Shown piece by piece: positions 15,514 through 24,968 of a stretch of DNA of 33,604 nucleotides. The notes beneath the pieces were generated by a model. The model saw nothing but the letters and a program-made list of their open reading frames with translations, had not been told where the DNA came from and made no database searches. Numbering within the stretch: the stretch's first letter is position 1; the number at the start of each line of letters is the position of its first letter. The stretch lies in the NCBI GenBank assembly GCA_005879985.1, contig VBIA01000122.1:1-33604 (forward strand), given 5' to 3'. The translations under genes were made by a program, and so were the position numbers. The stretch is from Chloroflexota bacterium. GTDB taxonomy: Bacteria; Chloroflexota; Dormibacteria; Dormibacterales; Dormibacteraceae.

Positions 15514-16263
15514 TTGGGGGCCTTGCCCGACCAGCCTGTCCCCCGTCACATCGGAATCATCATGGACGGCAACGGCCGCTGGGCCCGCAGCAAGGGCCAC
15601 CCTGTGAGCTTCGGGCACAGGGCCGGCGTGCGCGCGATCAAGCGGGTGCTCGAAGGCTGCGAGCGGCTGGGTGTCGAGGTCCTGTCCGTCTATGCGTTTT
15701 CGACGGAGAACTGGTCGCGGCCTCGGGCCGAGGTGCGGGCCCTCATGCGCCTGTTCCACGAGACCATGCAGCGCGAGATCGACGAGATGCACCGGCGTGG
15801 CGTGCGCATCGTCGTGAGTGGGCGCCGTGACGAGCTGTCGCAGCGCATGCGCGAGCGCATCGACGAAGCGATCGCCCGCACGTCGCGCAACACAAACGGC
15901 GTGCTCAACGTTTGTCTGAACTATGGCGGCCGAGCCGAGATCGTCGACGCGATGCGGAGGATTGCAGCGGAAGGACTCAAGCCCGAACAGGTCGACGAAG
16001 CCGCAATCGCAGCCCGCCTTTACAACCCTGACCTGCCCGACCCCGACCTCATCATCCGAACGGCCGGCGAGCACAGGGTGAGCAATTTCCTGCTCTGGCA
16101 GTCGGCGTACTCGGAGATGCTCGTCACCGAGCGCCTGTGGCCTGACTTCGACGTCGACGACCTCAAGGCCGCCATTGCCGAGTACGCGTCGCGCATCCGG
16201 CGCTTCGGCGGCCGGCCGGACAGCGAGCCGAATCTCAAGACCGCCGGCGGCGCGCGCTCATGA
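15514..16263 (+). CDS. uppS: Polyprenyl (undecaprenyl) diphosphate synthase, cis-prenyltransferase
   Basis: This enzyme condenses isopentenyl diphosphate onto farnesyl diphosphate in cis to make the lipid carrier for peptidoglycan. The 249-residue product has all five family blocks: HIGIIMDGNGRWA (catalytic Asp), SFGHRAGV, SVYAFSTENWSRP, LNYGGRAEIVDA and IIRTAGEHRVSNFLLWQSAYSE. The start is uncertain: TTG 15514 or TTG 15523, both a few residues before the conserved block, and neither with a good ribosome binding site. A TACTCT at 15508-15513 could be a -10, making the message nearly leaderless from 15523. It heads the coupled run to ispG and overlaps cdsA by four bases (ATGA). Confidence 0.93.
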   Translation: MGALPDQPVPRHIGIIMDGNGRWARSKGHPVSFGHRAGVRAIKRVLEGCERLGVEVLSVYAFSTENWSRPRAEVRALMRLFHETMQREIDEMHRRGVRIVVSGRRDELSQRMRERIDEAIARTSRNTNGVLNVCLNYGGRAEIVDAMRRIAAEGLKPEQVDEAAIAARLYNPDLPDPDLIIRTAGEHRVSNFLLWQSAYSEMLVTERLWPDFDVDDLKAAIAEYASRIRRFGGRPDSEPNLKTAGGARS

Positions 16264-17108
16264 CCGCGACCCGCACGCCGGCCGCTTGGAGCTTGAAGCC
16301 CAGCCCGCTCATGGTCCGCATCCTGAGCGCGTTCGTCTTCATCGGCGTGGTGGTCGGCGGCCTCTTCGGCGGCACGTACGCCGTGTACGCGCTGGTCATC
16401 GTGCTGGCGGGACTCGCGCTCTGGGAGTTCCGCGGGCTGTCGGACGGCATGGGCTATCGCGCGCCGCTCTGGCTGCTGTTTCCACTTGGCGCCTTCTTCG
16501 CGTTCAGCGGCACCGTGCTGAAGCACGTGGACGTCGCCGTCGTGCTCTCGCTGTCTCTGGTCGCCGGGCTCGGCACGTTTCTCGTGGTGCCAGGCAGGCG
16601 GCAGGGTCTCGGCCGTTGGGCGATGGGAATGGCCGGCGCGCTGTACATCGGCATGCCGTTCAACTACTACCTGCTGCTGTATTCAGCGCAGCCGCATGGC
16701 CTCATCTGGACGGTGTTCACGGTGTTCGCGGTCATCGCGAGCGACGCAGCGGCGCTGCTGGTTGGCAGCCGCATCGGCCGCCATCCGTTTTTCACGACCA
16801 TAAGTCCGAAGAAAACCGTCGAGGGGGCGATCGCGGGCGTCGTCGCGTCGGTCATCACGATGTTCGTCGGCGTGTCGGGAGTGCTCGGCATCTCGCCGGT
16901 GCACGCGCTCGCCCTCGGGGTGCTCGTCGGCCTCAGCGCGATCATGGGCGACCTGGTCGAGTCGCAGATGAAGCGCATCGCCGAGGTCAAGGACTCGTCC
17001 AACCTGGTTCCCGGCCATGGCGGCGTGCTCGATCGCCTGGACTCGATCCTGTTCCCGCCGATCCTCGTCTACTTCTATGTGTCGATGTTCGGGCTGCTGA
17101 CGCGGTGA
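16260..17108 (+). CDS. cdsA: Phosphatidate cytidylyltransferase
   Basis: CdsA makes CDP-diacylglycerol from phosphatidate and CTP, the branch point of phospholipid synthesis. The 282-residue membrane protein has about eight hydrophobic segments. The CDS signature lies near the C-terminus, with SQMKRIAEVKDSSNLVPGHG followed by GVLDRLDS. SDAAALLVGSRIGRHPFF and ISPKKTVEGAIAG precede it. Start ATG 16260 overlaps the uppS stop by four bases, and the stop overlaps the dxr GTG by four. Placement between uppS and dxr is a common arrangement. Confidence 0.95.
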   Translation: MTATRTPAAWSLKPSPLMVRILSAFVFIGVVVGGLFGGTYAVYALVIVLAGLALWEFRGLSDGMGYRAPLWLLFPLGAFFAFSGTVLKHVDVAVVLSLSLVAGLGTFLVVPGRRQGLGRWAMGMAGALYIGMPFNYYLLLYSAQPHGLIWTVFTVFAVIASDAAALLVGSRIGRHPFFTTISPKKTVEGAIAGVVASVITMFVGVSGVLGISPVHALALGVLVGLSAIMGDLVESQMKRIAEVKDSSNLVPGHGGVLDRLDSILFPPILVYFYVSMFGLLTR

Positions 17109-18199
17109 CGCGGCCCGCCAACGTCGCGATCCTCGGCGCCACCGGCTCCATCGGCCGCCAGGCCCTCGACGTCATCGACCGCAACCCCTCCCGCCTGAAG
17201 CTTTTCGGTCTCACCGAGGGCACGCGCACGAGCGCCCACAGCGCCGAGTACCTCATCCAGGGTCAGGCGGGCGACCCCGATTTCGACGCTCGCGTCGAGA
17301 CGATGGTCACCGACCCTCGCTGCGATCTGGTGCTCGTGGCCATCCCCGGCGCGCGCGCGCTGCGTCCCACGCTGGCGGCGCTCAAGGCGGGGAAGGAGAT
17401 CGCGCTCGCCACCAAAGAGGTGCTCGTCATGGCGGGGCCGCTGGTCATGAAGGCGGCGGGCGAGCGCGGCGTTCGGCCGGTCGACTCGGAGCACAGCGCG
17501 ATCTGGCAGTGCCTGTGGGGCGAGCAGCGCGAGAACGTGCGCCGCCTCGTCATCACGGCGTCTGGCGGTCCGTTCTGGTCCCATCCGGACCTTGACCTCG
17601 ATCGAGTGACCGTTGAGCAGGCGCTGAACCACCCTCGCTGGTCGATGGGTCCGAAGGTCACAATCGACTCGGCCACCCTGATGAACAAGGGCCTCGAGGT
17701 GATCGAGGCGCACCACCTCTTCGACATACCCCTCGACCACATCGCCGTATCCATCCACCCCCAGAGCGTCGTTCACTCTGTCGTGGAGTTCATCGACGGG
17801 TCGCTCAAGGCCCAGTTGGGCCGCCCCGACATGCGGCTGCCGATCGCTGTGGCGCTCGCCTACCCCGAGCGCCTCCCCGACGCGGTGCCGCCGGTGCCGC
17901 TCGAGGAACTGTCAGGGCTCGAGTTCCACGCCCTCGACGAGCATCGGTTTCCAGCGGTGCGGCTCGCACGCGAGGCGGCAGCGTCCGGTCAGGGCAGGCC
18001 GGCCGTGCTCAACGCGGCGAACGAGGAGGCGGTCAGCGCGTTCCTTGCCGGCGAGCTGCCGTTCAGCGCCATCATCCCGACGGTCGAGCGCGCGCTGGCG
18101 GCGTTCCCGGGAGGTGGGGAGGAGCTGGACGAAGTGCTCGAAGCAGATCGCTGGACGCGGGATTATCTGGGTACCAAGTTGGGTAGGCTGAGGGCGTGA
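17105..18199 (+). CDS. dxr: 1-deoxy-D-xylulose 5-phosphate reductoisomerase
   Basis: DXR converts DXP to MEP with NADPH, the first committed step of the MEP isoprenoid pathway. The 364-residue product starts with the NADPH loop VAILGATGSIGRQALDVI. It has the metal site VDSEHSAIWQ, SGGPF, HPRWSMGPKVTIDSATLMNKGLEVIEA and IHPQSVVHS. One position differs from the common LANKE motif: here it is LATKE. GTG 17105 is chosen because it overlaps the cdsA stop as GTGA and starts right at the Rossmann fold; the frame stays open far upstream, but only as a shadow of cdsA. With ispG downstream it shows use of the MEP route. Confidence 0.96.
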   Translation: MTRPANVAILGATGSIGRQALDVIDRNPSRLKLFGLTEGTRTSAHSAEYLIQGQAGDPDFDARVETMVTDPRCDLVLVAIPGARALRPTLAALKAGKEIALATKEVLVMAGPLVMKAAGERGVRPVDSEHSAIWQCLWGEQRENVRRLVITASGGPFWSHPDLDLDRVTVEQALNHPRWSMGPKVTIDSATLMNKGLEVIEAHHLFDIPLDHIAVSIHPQSVVHSVVEFIDGSLKAQLGRPDMRLPIAVALAYPERLPDAVPPVPLEELSGLEFHALDEHRFPAVRLAREAAASGQGRPAVLNAANEEAVSAFLAGELPFSAIIPTVERALAAFPGGGEELDEVLEADRWTRDYLGTKLGRLRA

Positions 18200-19260
18200 G
18201 CGGGATCGCCGCCGACTTTCTCTATGTCATCGGGATCGCCGTGATGTTCCTGATCCTGATCGCGCCCCACGAGGGCGGCCACTTCCTCGTGGCGAAGCTG
18301 TGCGGCGTCCGGATCATCGAGTTCTCGATCGGGGCCGGCACCAGGCTCTGGTCGATGACGCGCAACGGCACGCTGTACGCGATCCGGCTGATCCCGGTCA
18401 TCGGCTACGTCCGCATGGGAGGCATGGAGGCCGGCGACTTCGAGGAGCCCAACGGCTTCCACTCCAAGGCCCCGCTGCAGCGCATTGCGATCCTGCTCGC
18501 CGGCCCGGTGGCGAACTTCGTGGTGGCCGTCGTGCTGATCACCGGGTTCGGCCTGACTCAGCTCAACAGCGACCCGGGGAAGGTCATTGGGATCGTCAAC
18601 GACTCGGTCGCGGCGAGCGCCGGGATCCGCCCCGGTGACCACATCAAGACAGTCAACGGCAAGGAGATCACCGCCCCCCAGAACATCCAGCAGCAGGAGG
18701 TGGCGGCGGCCGGGCAGAGCGTCACCATCACCGGCACGCACGCCGACGGCACTCCTTTCGCGGTCGTGGTCACGCCCGTTTGCAAGGACGGCGCCTGCCA
18801 GATCGGAGTCTTCATCGCGCGCGTGACCACCCCGCTGACCGCGGTGCAGGAGGGTGTCAGATTCCCGTTCCAGGCGATGCAGGTCATCGTCCAGGGACTC
18901 GGCTCGCTTGTCACGGGCCAGGTGCCGGGCGGTCTGTTCGGAAAGGACGGGCTCACGGGCCCGATCGGCATCGCCGCCATCACCTACGACGCGGTCAACC
19001 AGGGCCCCGCCACGTACATCTGGCTGGTGGCGCTGCTGTCGGTCGCGCTGGGCGTGACCAACCTGCTGCCGCTGCTCGCACTCGACGGCGGCCGGATCGC
19101 GGTCGTGATCGTCGAGTGGGTGCGACGGCGTCCGTTCGACCGCAACACCGAGCTCAACTTCCAGCGCTGGGGCCTCGTCGCGTTGCTCGCGCTTGTCGCG
19201 GTGATCAGCTTCCTCGACATCCAGCGCCTGGCCACCGGGCAGTTCCCCGGAGTCCACTGA
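18196..19260 (+). CDS. rseP: Site-2 intramembrane zinc metalloprotease (RseP/MmpA type)
   Basis: The 354-residue protein cuts substrates inside the membrane, classically anti-sigma factors and signal-peptide remnants. The zinc motif HEGGH (HExxH) lies in the first membrane helix region, LIAPHEGGHFLVAKL. GYVRMGGME follows. A single PDZ domain lies in the middle (SVAASAGIRPGDHIKTVNGKEI). The second metal motif, LLALDGGR, stands in a C-terminal helix; the usual form is NLLPIPxLDGG, here NLLPLLALDGG. GTG 18196 overlaps the dxr stop by four bases. The four-gene order uppS-cdsA-dxr-rseP matches many bacteria. No sigma or anti-sigma pair is nearby. Confidence 0.94.
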   Translation: MSGIAADFLYVIGIAVMFLILIAPHEGGHFLVAKLCGVRIIEFSIGAGTRLWSMTRNGTLYAIRLIPVIGYVRMGGMEAGDFEEPNGFHSKAPLQRIAILLAGPVANFVVAVVLITGFGLTQLNSDPGKVIGIVNDSVAASAGIRPGDHIKTVNGKEITAPQNIQQQEVAAAGQSVTITGTHADGTPFAVVVTPVCKDGACQIGVFIARVTTPLTAVQEGVRFPFQAMQVIVQGLGSLVTGQVPGGLFGKDGLTGPIGIAAITYDAVNQGPATYIWLVALLSVALGVTNLLPLLALDGGRIAVVIVEWVRRRPFDRNTELNFQRWGLVALLALVAVISFLDIQRLATGQFPGVH

Positions 19261-20390
19261 TGGTCACCCGCCGGAAGTCAATCCCGGTCAACGTGGGCGG
19301 CGTGGTCATCGGCGGCGCGGCGCCCATCGCCGTGCAGACCATGACCAAGACCGATACGCGCGACGTCAAGGCGACGCTGCGGCAGATCCACGAGCTGAAG
19401 GACGCCGGATGCGAGATCGTCAGGCCGGCCGTTCCGGACCATGAGGCCGCAGAAGCCTTGAAGGACATCGTCAAGGGCTCGCCGCTGCCGGTGATCGCAG
19501 ACATCCACTACGACCACACGCTCGCGCTGATGGCGATCGAGGCGGGCGTGCACTGCCTGCGGCTGAACCCAGGCAACATCCCCGACCGCGACAAGGTCGT
19601 CAAGGTGGTGACCGCCGCCAAGGAGCGGCAGATCCCGTTCCGTATCGGTGTGAACGCAGGCTCGCTGCCCGAAGAGGTGCACAAGAGCATGCGCGAGCAG
19701 CACCAGGTCAACCGCGACGACCGCGAACGCACCGCGGAGCGCATGGTCGAGGTGGCGCTCGGCCACTGCAAGATCCTCGAGGACATGGACTACGGTCCCG
19801 GCTTCGTCAAGGTCTCGCTGAAGGCGACCGACGTCTGGACCAACGTGCTCGCGAACCGTAAGTTCGCCGCCGCGCGACCCTACCCGATCCACCTCGGCGT
19901 CACCGAGTCCGGGCCGGTCCAGGCCGGCAGCATCCGCAGCTCGGTCGGGATGGGCATCCTCCTGAGCGAAGGCATCGGCGACACGATTCGCGTGTCGCTG
20001 GCGACGTCCGATCCTCGCGAGGAGGTCCGGGTCGCGCACGAGATCCTGAAGACCCTTGCCTTTCGCAACGAAAGCCCAACCCTTGTCGCCTGCCCGACGT
20101 GCGGACGGCTCGAGTACGACATGGTGCCGACGGTCAAGGCGGTCGAGTCGCACATCGCCGCGCTCAAAGTTCCGATCACTGTCGCTGTCATGGGCTGCGT
20201 GGTGAACGGTCCGGCCGAGGCTCGTCACGCGGACATCGGCGTGACCGGCGGCCGCGGCAAGGGCGTGATTTTCAAGAAAGGTAAGCTGTACCGGACGGTG
20301 CCCCAGGAAGAGCTCCTGCAAGTGCTGCTGGCCGAGATCGACGCGATCGCTGCCGAGCACGCCCCCGCGCCGGCTCCGCTCCCGAGCTAG
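19260..20390 (+). CDS. ispG: 4-hydroxy-3-methylbut-2-enyl diphosphate synthase
   Basis: IspG (GcpE) reductively converts MEcPP to HMBPP using a [4Fe-4S] cluster. The 376-residue protein has the TIM-barrel domain at its N-terminus (VQTMTKTDTRD, VIADIHYDH, LRLNPGNI, HLGVTESGP) and the ferredoxin-like C-terminal domain. Cluster cysteines are in ACPTCGR and VMGCVVNG, with the ligand Glu in NGPAEAR (usually NGPGEA). It is the compact two-domain bacterial form. ATG 19260 shares a base with the rseP stop (TGATG); the frame's long upstream extension is a shadow of rseP. Confidence 0.96.
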   Translation: MVTRRKSIPVNVGGVVIGGAAPIAVQTMTKTDTRDVKATLRQIHELKDAGCEIVRPAVPDHEAAEALKDIVKGSPLPVIADIHYDHTLALMAIEAGVHCLRLNPGNIPDRDKVVKVVTAAKERQIPFRIGVNAGSLPEEVHKSMREQHQVNRDDRERTAERMVEVALGHCKILEDMDYGPGFVKVSLKATDVWTNVLANRKFAAARPYPIHLGVTESGPVQAGSIRSSVGMGILLSEGIGDTIRVSLATSDPREEVRVAHEILKTLAFRNESPTLVACPTCGRLEYDMVPTVKAVESHIAALKVPITVAVMGCVVNGPAEARHADIGVTGGRGKGVIFKKGKLYRTVPQEELLQVLLAEIDAIAAEHAPAPAPLPS

Positions 20391-20395
20391 CCCCG

Positions 20396-20412
20396 TCCCC
20401 ACGGAGTGGGGA
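20396..20412. terminator. Hairpin after ispG
   Basis: TCCCCAC (20396-20402) pairs with GTGGGGA (20406-20412) around a three-base GGA loop, starting five bases after the ispG stop. No T-run follows. It probably marks the end of the uppS-ispG message before proS. Its TCCCCAC/GTGGGGA arms recur in the hairpin after proS. Confidence 0.45.
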
Positions 20413-20465
20413 GGCAGGGAGGGGGCGCCGAACTCACTTCGAGCGATCAAACACGTGGTTAGAGA

Positions 20466-21932
20466 ATGAAAGAGACAGTGGAAGAGCAGCAGGATTTCGT
20501 GAAGGACATCACCAAGATGTCCGACGACTTCGACCGTTGGTACACGGACGTCGTGCGCAAGGCCGAGCTCGCGGACTGGTCAGGCGTCCGCGGCATGATG
20601 GTCGTCCGGCCCTACGGCTGGGCGATGTGGGAGGCGATCCAGCGCGCCTTCGACGACATGATCAAGGAGAGCGGGCACGAGAACTGGGCCTTTCCGCTGC
20701 TGATCCCGCGCGAGTTCCTGATGAAGGAGGCCGAGCACGTCGAAGGCTTCGCCCCCGAGGTCGCGTGGGTGACCAAAGCAGGCGCCCGCATGGAGGAGCT
20801 CGAGGATCCGCTGGCCGTGCGGCCCACCTCGGAAACCATCATCGGCGCGATCATCAAGCGCTACATCCAGAGCCACCGCGACCTGCCGAAGCTGACGAAT
20901 CAGTGGAACAGCGTCGTGCGGTGGGAGATGCGCTCTCGCCTGTTCCTACGCAGCCGCGAGTTCTGGTGGCAAGAGGGCCACACGTTCCACGCGTCCGCGC
21001 AGGAGGGCATGGACGAGGCCAACCTCATCCTCGGCTACTACCGCTCGATCGCCGAGGAGTGGCTGGCGGTGCCGGTGCTCGTCGGGCGGAAGTCGCCGTC
21101 GGAGACGTTCCCTGGCGCGGTCTACACGCTGGCGCTCGAGGGCTTGATGCGCGACGGGCTCGCGCTGCAGATGGGCACGTCGCATTACTTCGGCCAGAAC
21201 TTCGCCCGCGCCTACGACATCTCGTTCTCCAACAAGGACAACGAGCGCGAGCTGTGCTACTCCACCTCGTGGGGCATCAGCACTCGCATGGTCGGCGCCA
21301 TCGTGATGGCGCACGGCGATGACTCAGGCCTGATCGTTCCACCGAAGGTCGCACCCGTGCAGGTCGTGGTCGTGCCGATCTTCCGCGACGCGGACAGCCG
21401 CACCAAGGTGGAGAAGTTCATCAACAGCTGGGCGCCGGAGCTCAAGGCCGCAGGCATCCGCTTCCGCGTCGACTGGCGCGATGAGAGGCCCGGCGACAAG
21501 TACGCGCACTGGGAGCTCAAGGGCGTCCCTCTTCGCCTGAACGTCGGCGGTCGGGACGCGGACGCCGGTCAGGTCGAGATGGTCGACCGGCTGTCACGCG
21601 AGAAGCGTTCCCTGCCGGTCGCCGGTCTGGCGCAGGCGCTCGAGGGCGAGCTGGAAAAGTTCCAGTCCCGGCTCTTCGAGCGCGCGCAGGCTTTTCAACG
21701 AGCAAACACCTTCGAGCTCGGCACGCTGGACGAGGTGATCGCGCACTTCCGCGAACGAGGAGGCTTCGTGTGGGTGCAGTGGTGCGGTGACGAGGCCGAG
21801 GAAGCGCGCGTCAAGACCGACGCGGGCGGCGTGACCATCCGCACCATCGACGAGAGCGCGAAAGTCTCCGGCCAGTGCTTCGTCTGTGGCCGGCCGGCCA
21901 AGATGCGAGTCGCTCTGGCGAAGGCCTACTAG
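20466..21932 (+). CDS. proS: Prolyl-tRNA synthetase, archaeal/eukaryote-like type
   Basis: This 488-residue class II synthetase charges tRNA-Pro. Class II motifs are visible: RPYGWAMWEAIQRAFD (motif 1), the LAVRPTSETI and VRWEMRSR region (motif 2), and the MVGAIVMAHGDDSG motif 3 region. The catalytic core is followed directly by the anticodon-binding domain (VVVVPIF) and a C-terminal zinc-binding-like domain ending QCFVCGRPAKM and a final Tyr. There is no editing INS domain between motifs 2 and 3. This is the short archaeal-type ProRS also found in Deinococcus-Thermus, Chloroflexi and some other bacteria. ATG 20466 is preceded by a weak ribosome binding site. Confidence 0.95.
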   Translation: MKETVEEQQDFVKDITKMSDDFDRWYTDVVRKAELADWSGVRGMMVVRPYGWAMWEAIQRAFDDMIKESGHENWAFPLLIPREFLMKEAEHVEGFAPEVAWVTKAGARMEELEDPLAVRPTSETIIGAIIKRYIQSHRDLPKLTNQWNSVVRWEMRSRLFLRSREFWWQEGHTFHASAQEGMDEANLILGYYRSIAEEWLAVPVLVGRKSPSETFPGAVYTLALEGLMRDGLALQMGTSHYFGQNFARAYDISFSNKDNERELCYSTSWGISTRMVGAIVMAHGDDSGLIVPPKVAPVQVVVVPIFRDADSRTKVEKFINSWAPELKAAGIRFRVDWRDERPGDKYAHWELKGVPLRLNVGGRDADAGQVEMVDRLSREKRSLPVAGLAQALEGELEKFQSRLFERAQAFQRANTFELGTLDEVIAHFRERGGFVWVQWCGDEAEEARVKTDAGGVTIRTIDESAKVSGQCFVCGRPAKMRVALAKAY

Positions 21933-21945
21933 CGCCACCTCCTAA

Positions 21946-21967
21946 CCTCCCCACTGCGGTGGGGAGG
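21946..21967. terminator. Bidirectional hairpin between proS and the HD-GYP gene
   Basis: CCTCCCCAC (21946-21954) is exactly complementary to GTGGGGAGG (21959-21967), with a TGCG loop. It fills the 43-base gap between two convergent genes (stops at 21932 and 21976), so it can end transcription from both sides. Confidence 0.65.
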
Positions 21968-21975
21968 GACCGCGA

Positions 21976-24957
21976 CTACGTAACCGGGTTTTCGAAGGCG
22001 CCGATCGCCGGAGCGTCCTTGTACATCGACTGCTGCGCGATGAGGTTGAGCGTGCCGTTGTGCGCGGCGTCGAGCACGGCCTCGGCCACGTCGGGGTGGA
22101 AGTGGGTGCCGGCGCCCTGCCGCACCTGGTCGATCGCGACCTCCAGCGACATGCCCCTGCGATAAGGCCGGTCCGACGTCATGGCGTCGATCGCGTCGGC
22201 GGCGCTGGCGATCCACGCGAAGATCGGCAGATCGTCGCCCCTCTTGCGGTCGGGATAACCCTTGCCGTCATAGCGCTCGTGATGCGAACGCACGATCACG
22301 AGCTCGTCGGTCAGCATCTTCAGCCCGCTCAGGATGTTGAACCCGATCGTGGTATGCGCCTTCATCTTGTCGAACTCTTCGTCGGTCAGCTTGCCCGGCT
22401 TTTGCAGCACCGCGTCCGGAACGCCGATCTTGCCGATGTCGTGCAGCCGCACGCCGCGCTCGAGCCGCACCCAGGCGCCCTGGTCTTTCGGTGAGTACTT
22501 CATCTGCCGCGCGATCATGAGCGCGTACTGCGTGACCCGCTGCGAGTGACCCGCCGTGTAGGGATCCTTCGCGTCGACGGTGTTTGCCAGCGCTTCGAGG
22601 GCGGACAGGATTACCTCTTCGCGGTCCTTGAACAAACGAGCGTTGTCGATGGCGACCGCGGCCTGCGTCGCCAGCTCGGTCACGAGGTTGCGATGGTCGT
22701 TGCTGAACACGCGGCCCACCTGGTAGTTGGCAAGGAAAAGCACGCCCTGCGGCTTGCCGCGCAGCGTGATCGGCACGCACAGCACCGCGCGTGGATTGAG
22801 CGGGCTGTCGGATCCCGGCTTGACCTGCATGGCCTCCATCAGTGGCTGACCCGACGACATCACGTCGCGGCAGATGTCGCCGCCCAGCCCGAGTGCGAGC
22901 TTCTCGGCGGTCTTGGAGTCGGTGCCAAAGCCTCCCTTGAGGATCAGGCGGCCGCCATCCTCGAGCGCGAGGCAGCCGATCTGCGCAGAAGACGCCTTGG
23001 CCGCTCCGGCCAGCACCTGCTGCAGCACCTGGTTGAGATCAAGCGTCGAGGTGGCTGCCTGCAGCGCCTCCTGCAGGTTCTTGAGCTCCCAGATGCTTCG
23101 CTGGTTGTCGTCGTACAGCTCGGCGTTGCGAACCGCGACGACCCCCTGGTTGCCGAGCGTCGATAGGACGCGCTGGTCGTCTCCAGTCCATTCACGCGGA
23201 CGCACGTCGAACACGGTGAGCGTGCCCCACAGCCGGCCGTCCTCGAGCATCGGCGTGCACAGCGCCGAGCGCAGCCCATAAGCCTTCAGGTCCGGGGGCG
23301 AGCTGAGGTCGAAGCTGGCGCTGGTGTCCGCCAGCGCTGTGACGCCCTGGCTGAGCATCACCGCGCCGATGATGCCCTGGCCGTTGTCGAACTCCATCTT
23401 CTCGACCTCGCCGGGGAAGCCGAGGGACATGATCACGCGCTGCGTACCCTCCGGAGTGGTGCGTGTCAGGAGGCCCGCGCTCGCGCCCGTGACTCGCGCC
23501 GCCGTTTCGAGCGTCTTCTGCTCGAGGACCCGCGCTCCCTGCGTGACGGTGGTCAGCGCCTGCGAGATCTCGCCCAGCGCGTCGAGCGCGGTGTCGAGCT
23601 TCGAGGCCTGGCCCGTGACCGTCGCCAGGATGCGCGAGTTCTCGACCGCGACGCCGGCCATCGAGCCGAGCTCCTCCAGGGCTGCCGCGTCCTGCTGGTT
23701 GAACCCGGTGCTCGCATTGCGGCCGAGGCAGATGGCGCCGAGCACGCCGTCCTTGCCGCCGATGGGCGCAAGGAGCTCATTCACCGTGCGCGCGGTGGTG
23801 CTCGGAGTGATTCCGCTGAACACCCCATCCTCGGCGGCCGCGTGGCTGCGGATCACGGTCTCGCCCTTGCGCACGCGCAGCATCAGACCTTCGATCGGCG
23901 CCGCCGCGCCTTTGCCGTCGATGAAGACGAACGTGTCGTCCGGCTGGAACAGGGCAGCGCGGCCAGAGTCGTAGTGCACGACCCGGCCGATGCGATCGAG
24001 CACGAGGGTGAGGACCTGCTGGACGGTCTTGCCCGACGCCTCGGTAACCAGCTCGTTCATGAACGTGTAGCGCTCGGACTCGCGCTGGCTCACGGCGACC
24101 GCATGTGCGCTCGCCAACAGGGTGCCGGCACGGCGAATCAGCGTCATGCCGAGGCGCCGGTCGTCGTCCGTAAAGCCGCCCGGCTTGTTGCCGAGCAGCA
24201 CGAACCCGCCGACGCGATCGCCGATCAGCATGGGCAGCGTGAGCAGGCCGTCGACGGCCAGCTCGTCGGGCACGTAGTTCACCAGCTCCATCAGGCCCGA
24301 CTTGTCGGCGCCGACGAACTCTTTGCCAGAGTCGATCGATCCGAGCAATGGCCCTGCGTTCGGCGCGCCGCGCGGCACCGCCTGCGGGTGCAATCGGCCG
24401 AGTCCGACGCCGGGCGGCTGGGGCAGGTACTGCCTGCCGTCGGCGGACACGAGGTAGTTGCATGCGAACGTCGCGCCGAGCTGCTGCGCGAGCCGCGCGG
24501 TGAGCGTCGCGGCGTCGCCGGGCAGGGCAGCGCCCTCGGCGTCCTGGGTTGCCGCCATGAAAGCGCGGTGCTTCTCCTCCAGCTGCGACTGCAAATCGGC
24601 GAGCGAGTCGTGGTCGCGTGCCAGCGCGTCATTGAAGCTGCGGTAGGCCGTGACTCCGGTGACGCCCCCGAGCGCCAGCAGCAACAGGCCGCCCAGCTGG
24701 AAGGGCAGGGACCGGTCGGTGAAGTCGAAGTGCATGGACAGGAAGGCGACCAGGAGCGCGCCGATGGCCGCCGGCCCCGCGATGGTCCATTCCGTGTAGG
24801 TGGCGCCGGCCGCCACGGCCATCAAGCCCGCGATCGCGGGCACCAGCACGTCGGCTCCGGAACGTCCCGCGACGTTCACCGAAGCGCCGGCCAGGATGAG
24901 CACCCCGGCGGCAGCCGAAAAAGCGATCCTCATGGCTAACGACGCCCGCTGTGTCAT
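21976..24957 (-). CDS. Membrane-anchored multi-GAF HD-GYP phosphodiesterase
   Basis: The 993-residue protein starts with about four hydrophobic helices (residues 9-30, 36-55, 58-74, 86-104) and a short coiled coil (about 107-135). Four GAF-like sensor domains follow, by my reading near 150-288, 300-443, 460-615 and 635-775. The HD-GYP domain spans about 780-970, with H804, LHDIGK (H839, D840), HHERYDGKGYP and ADAIDAMTSDRPYR. HD-GYP enzymes hydrolyse cyclic di-GMP, and the conserved residues are intact. The GAF ligands are unknown. ATG 24957 (or ATG 24933) comes just before the first helix. A reverse-strand TAGAAT box lies 11 bases upstream. The gene is divergent from rel. Confidence 0.9.
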   Translation of the reverse strand: MTQRASLAMRIAFSAAAGVLILAGASVNVAGRSGADVLVPAIAGLMAVAAGATYTEWTIAGPAAIGALLVAFLSMHFDFTDRSLPFQLGGLLLLALGGVTGVTAYRSFNDALARDHDSLADLQSQLEEKHRAFMAATQDAEGAALPGDAATLTARLAQQLGATFACNYLVSADGRQYLPQPPGVGLGRLHPQAVPRGAPNAGPLLGSIDSGKEFVGADKSGLMELVNYVPDELAVDGLLTLPMLIGDRVGGFVLLGNKPGGFTDDDRRLGMTLIRRAGTLLASAHAVAVSQRESERYTFMNELVTEASGKTVQQVLTLVLDRIGRVVHYDSGRAALFQPDDTFVFIDGKGAAAPIEGLMLRVRKGETVIRSHAAAEDGVFSGITPSTTARTVNELLAPIGGKDGVLGAICLGRNASTGFNQQDAAALEELGSMAGVAVENSRILATVTGQASKLDTALDALGEISQALTTVTQGARVLEQKTLETAARVTGASAGLLTRTTPEGTQRVIMSLGFPGEVEKMEFDNGQGIIGAVMLSQGVTALADTSASFDLSSPPDLKAYGLRSALCTPMLEDGRLWGTLTVFDVRPREWTGDDQRVLSTLGNQGVVAVRNAELYDDNQRSIWELKNLQEALQAATSTLDLNQVLQQVLAGAAKASSAQIGCLALEDGGRLILKGGFGTDSKTAEKLALGLGGDICRDVMSSGQPLMEAMQVKPGSDSPLNPRAVLCVPITLRGKPQGVLFLANYQVGRVFSNDHRNLVTELATQAAVAIDNARLFKDREEVILSALEALANTVDAKDPYTAGHSQRVTQYALMIARQMKYSPKDQGAWVRLERGVRLHDIGKIGVPDAVLQKPGKLTDEEFDKMKAHTTIGFNILSGLKMLTDELVIVRSHHERYDGKGYPDRKRGDDLPIFAWIASAADAIDAMTSDRPYRRGMSLEVAIDQVRQGAGTHFHPDVAEAVLDAAHNGTLNLIAQQSMYKDAPAIGAFENPVT

Positions 24958-24968
24958 CGCGCTTCGAA

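Noticed and set aside
19278-20450. 390-codon - strand frame opposite ispG
   Set aside because: ispG has complete catalytic motifs; the reverse product is an antisense artefact.
20391-20465. Possible T-box or riboswitch before proS
   Set aside because: The gap is only 75 bases and holds a simple hairpin; no T-box sequence or specifier-loop structure is seen.
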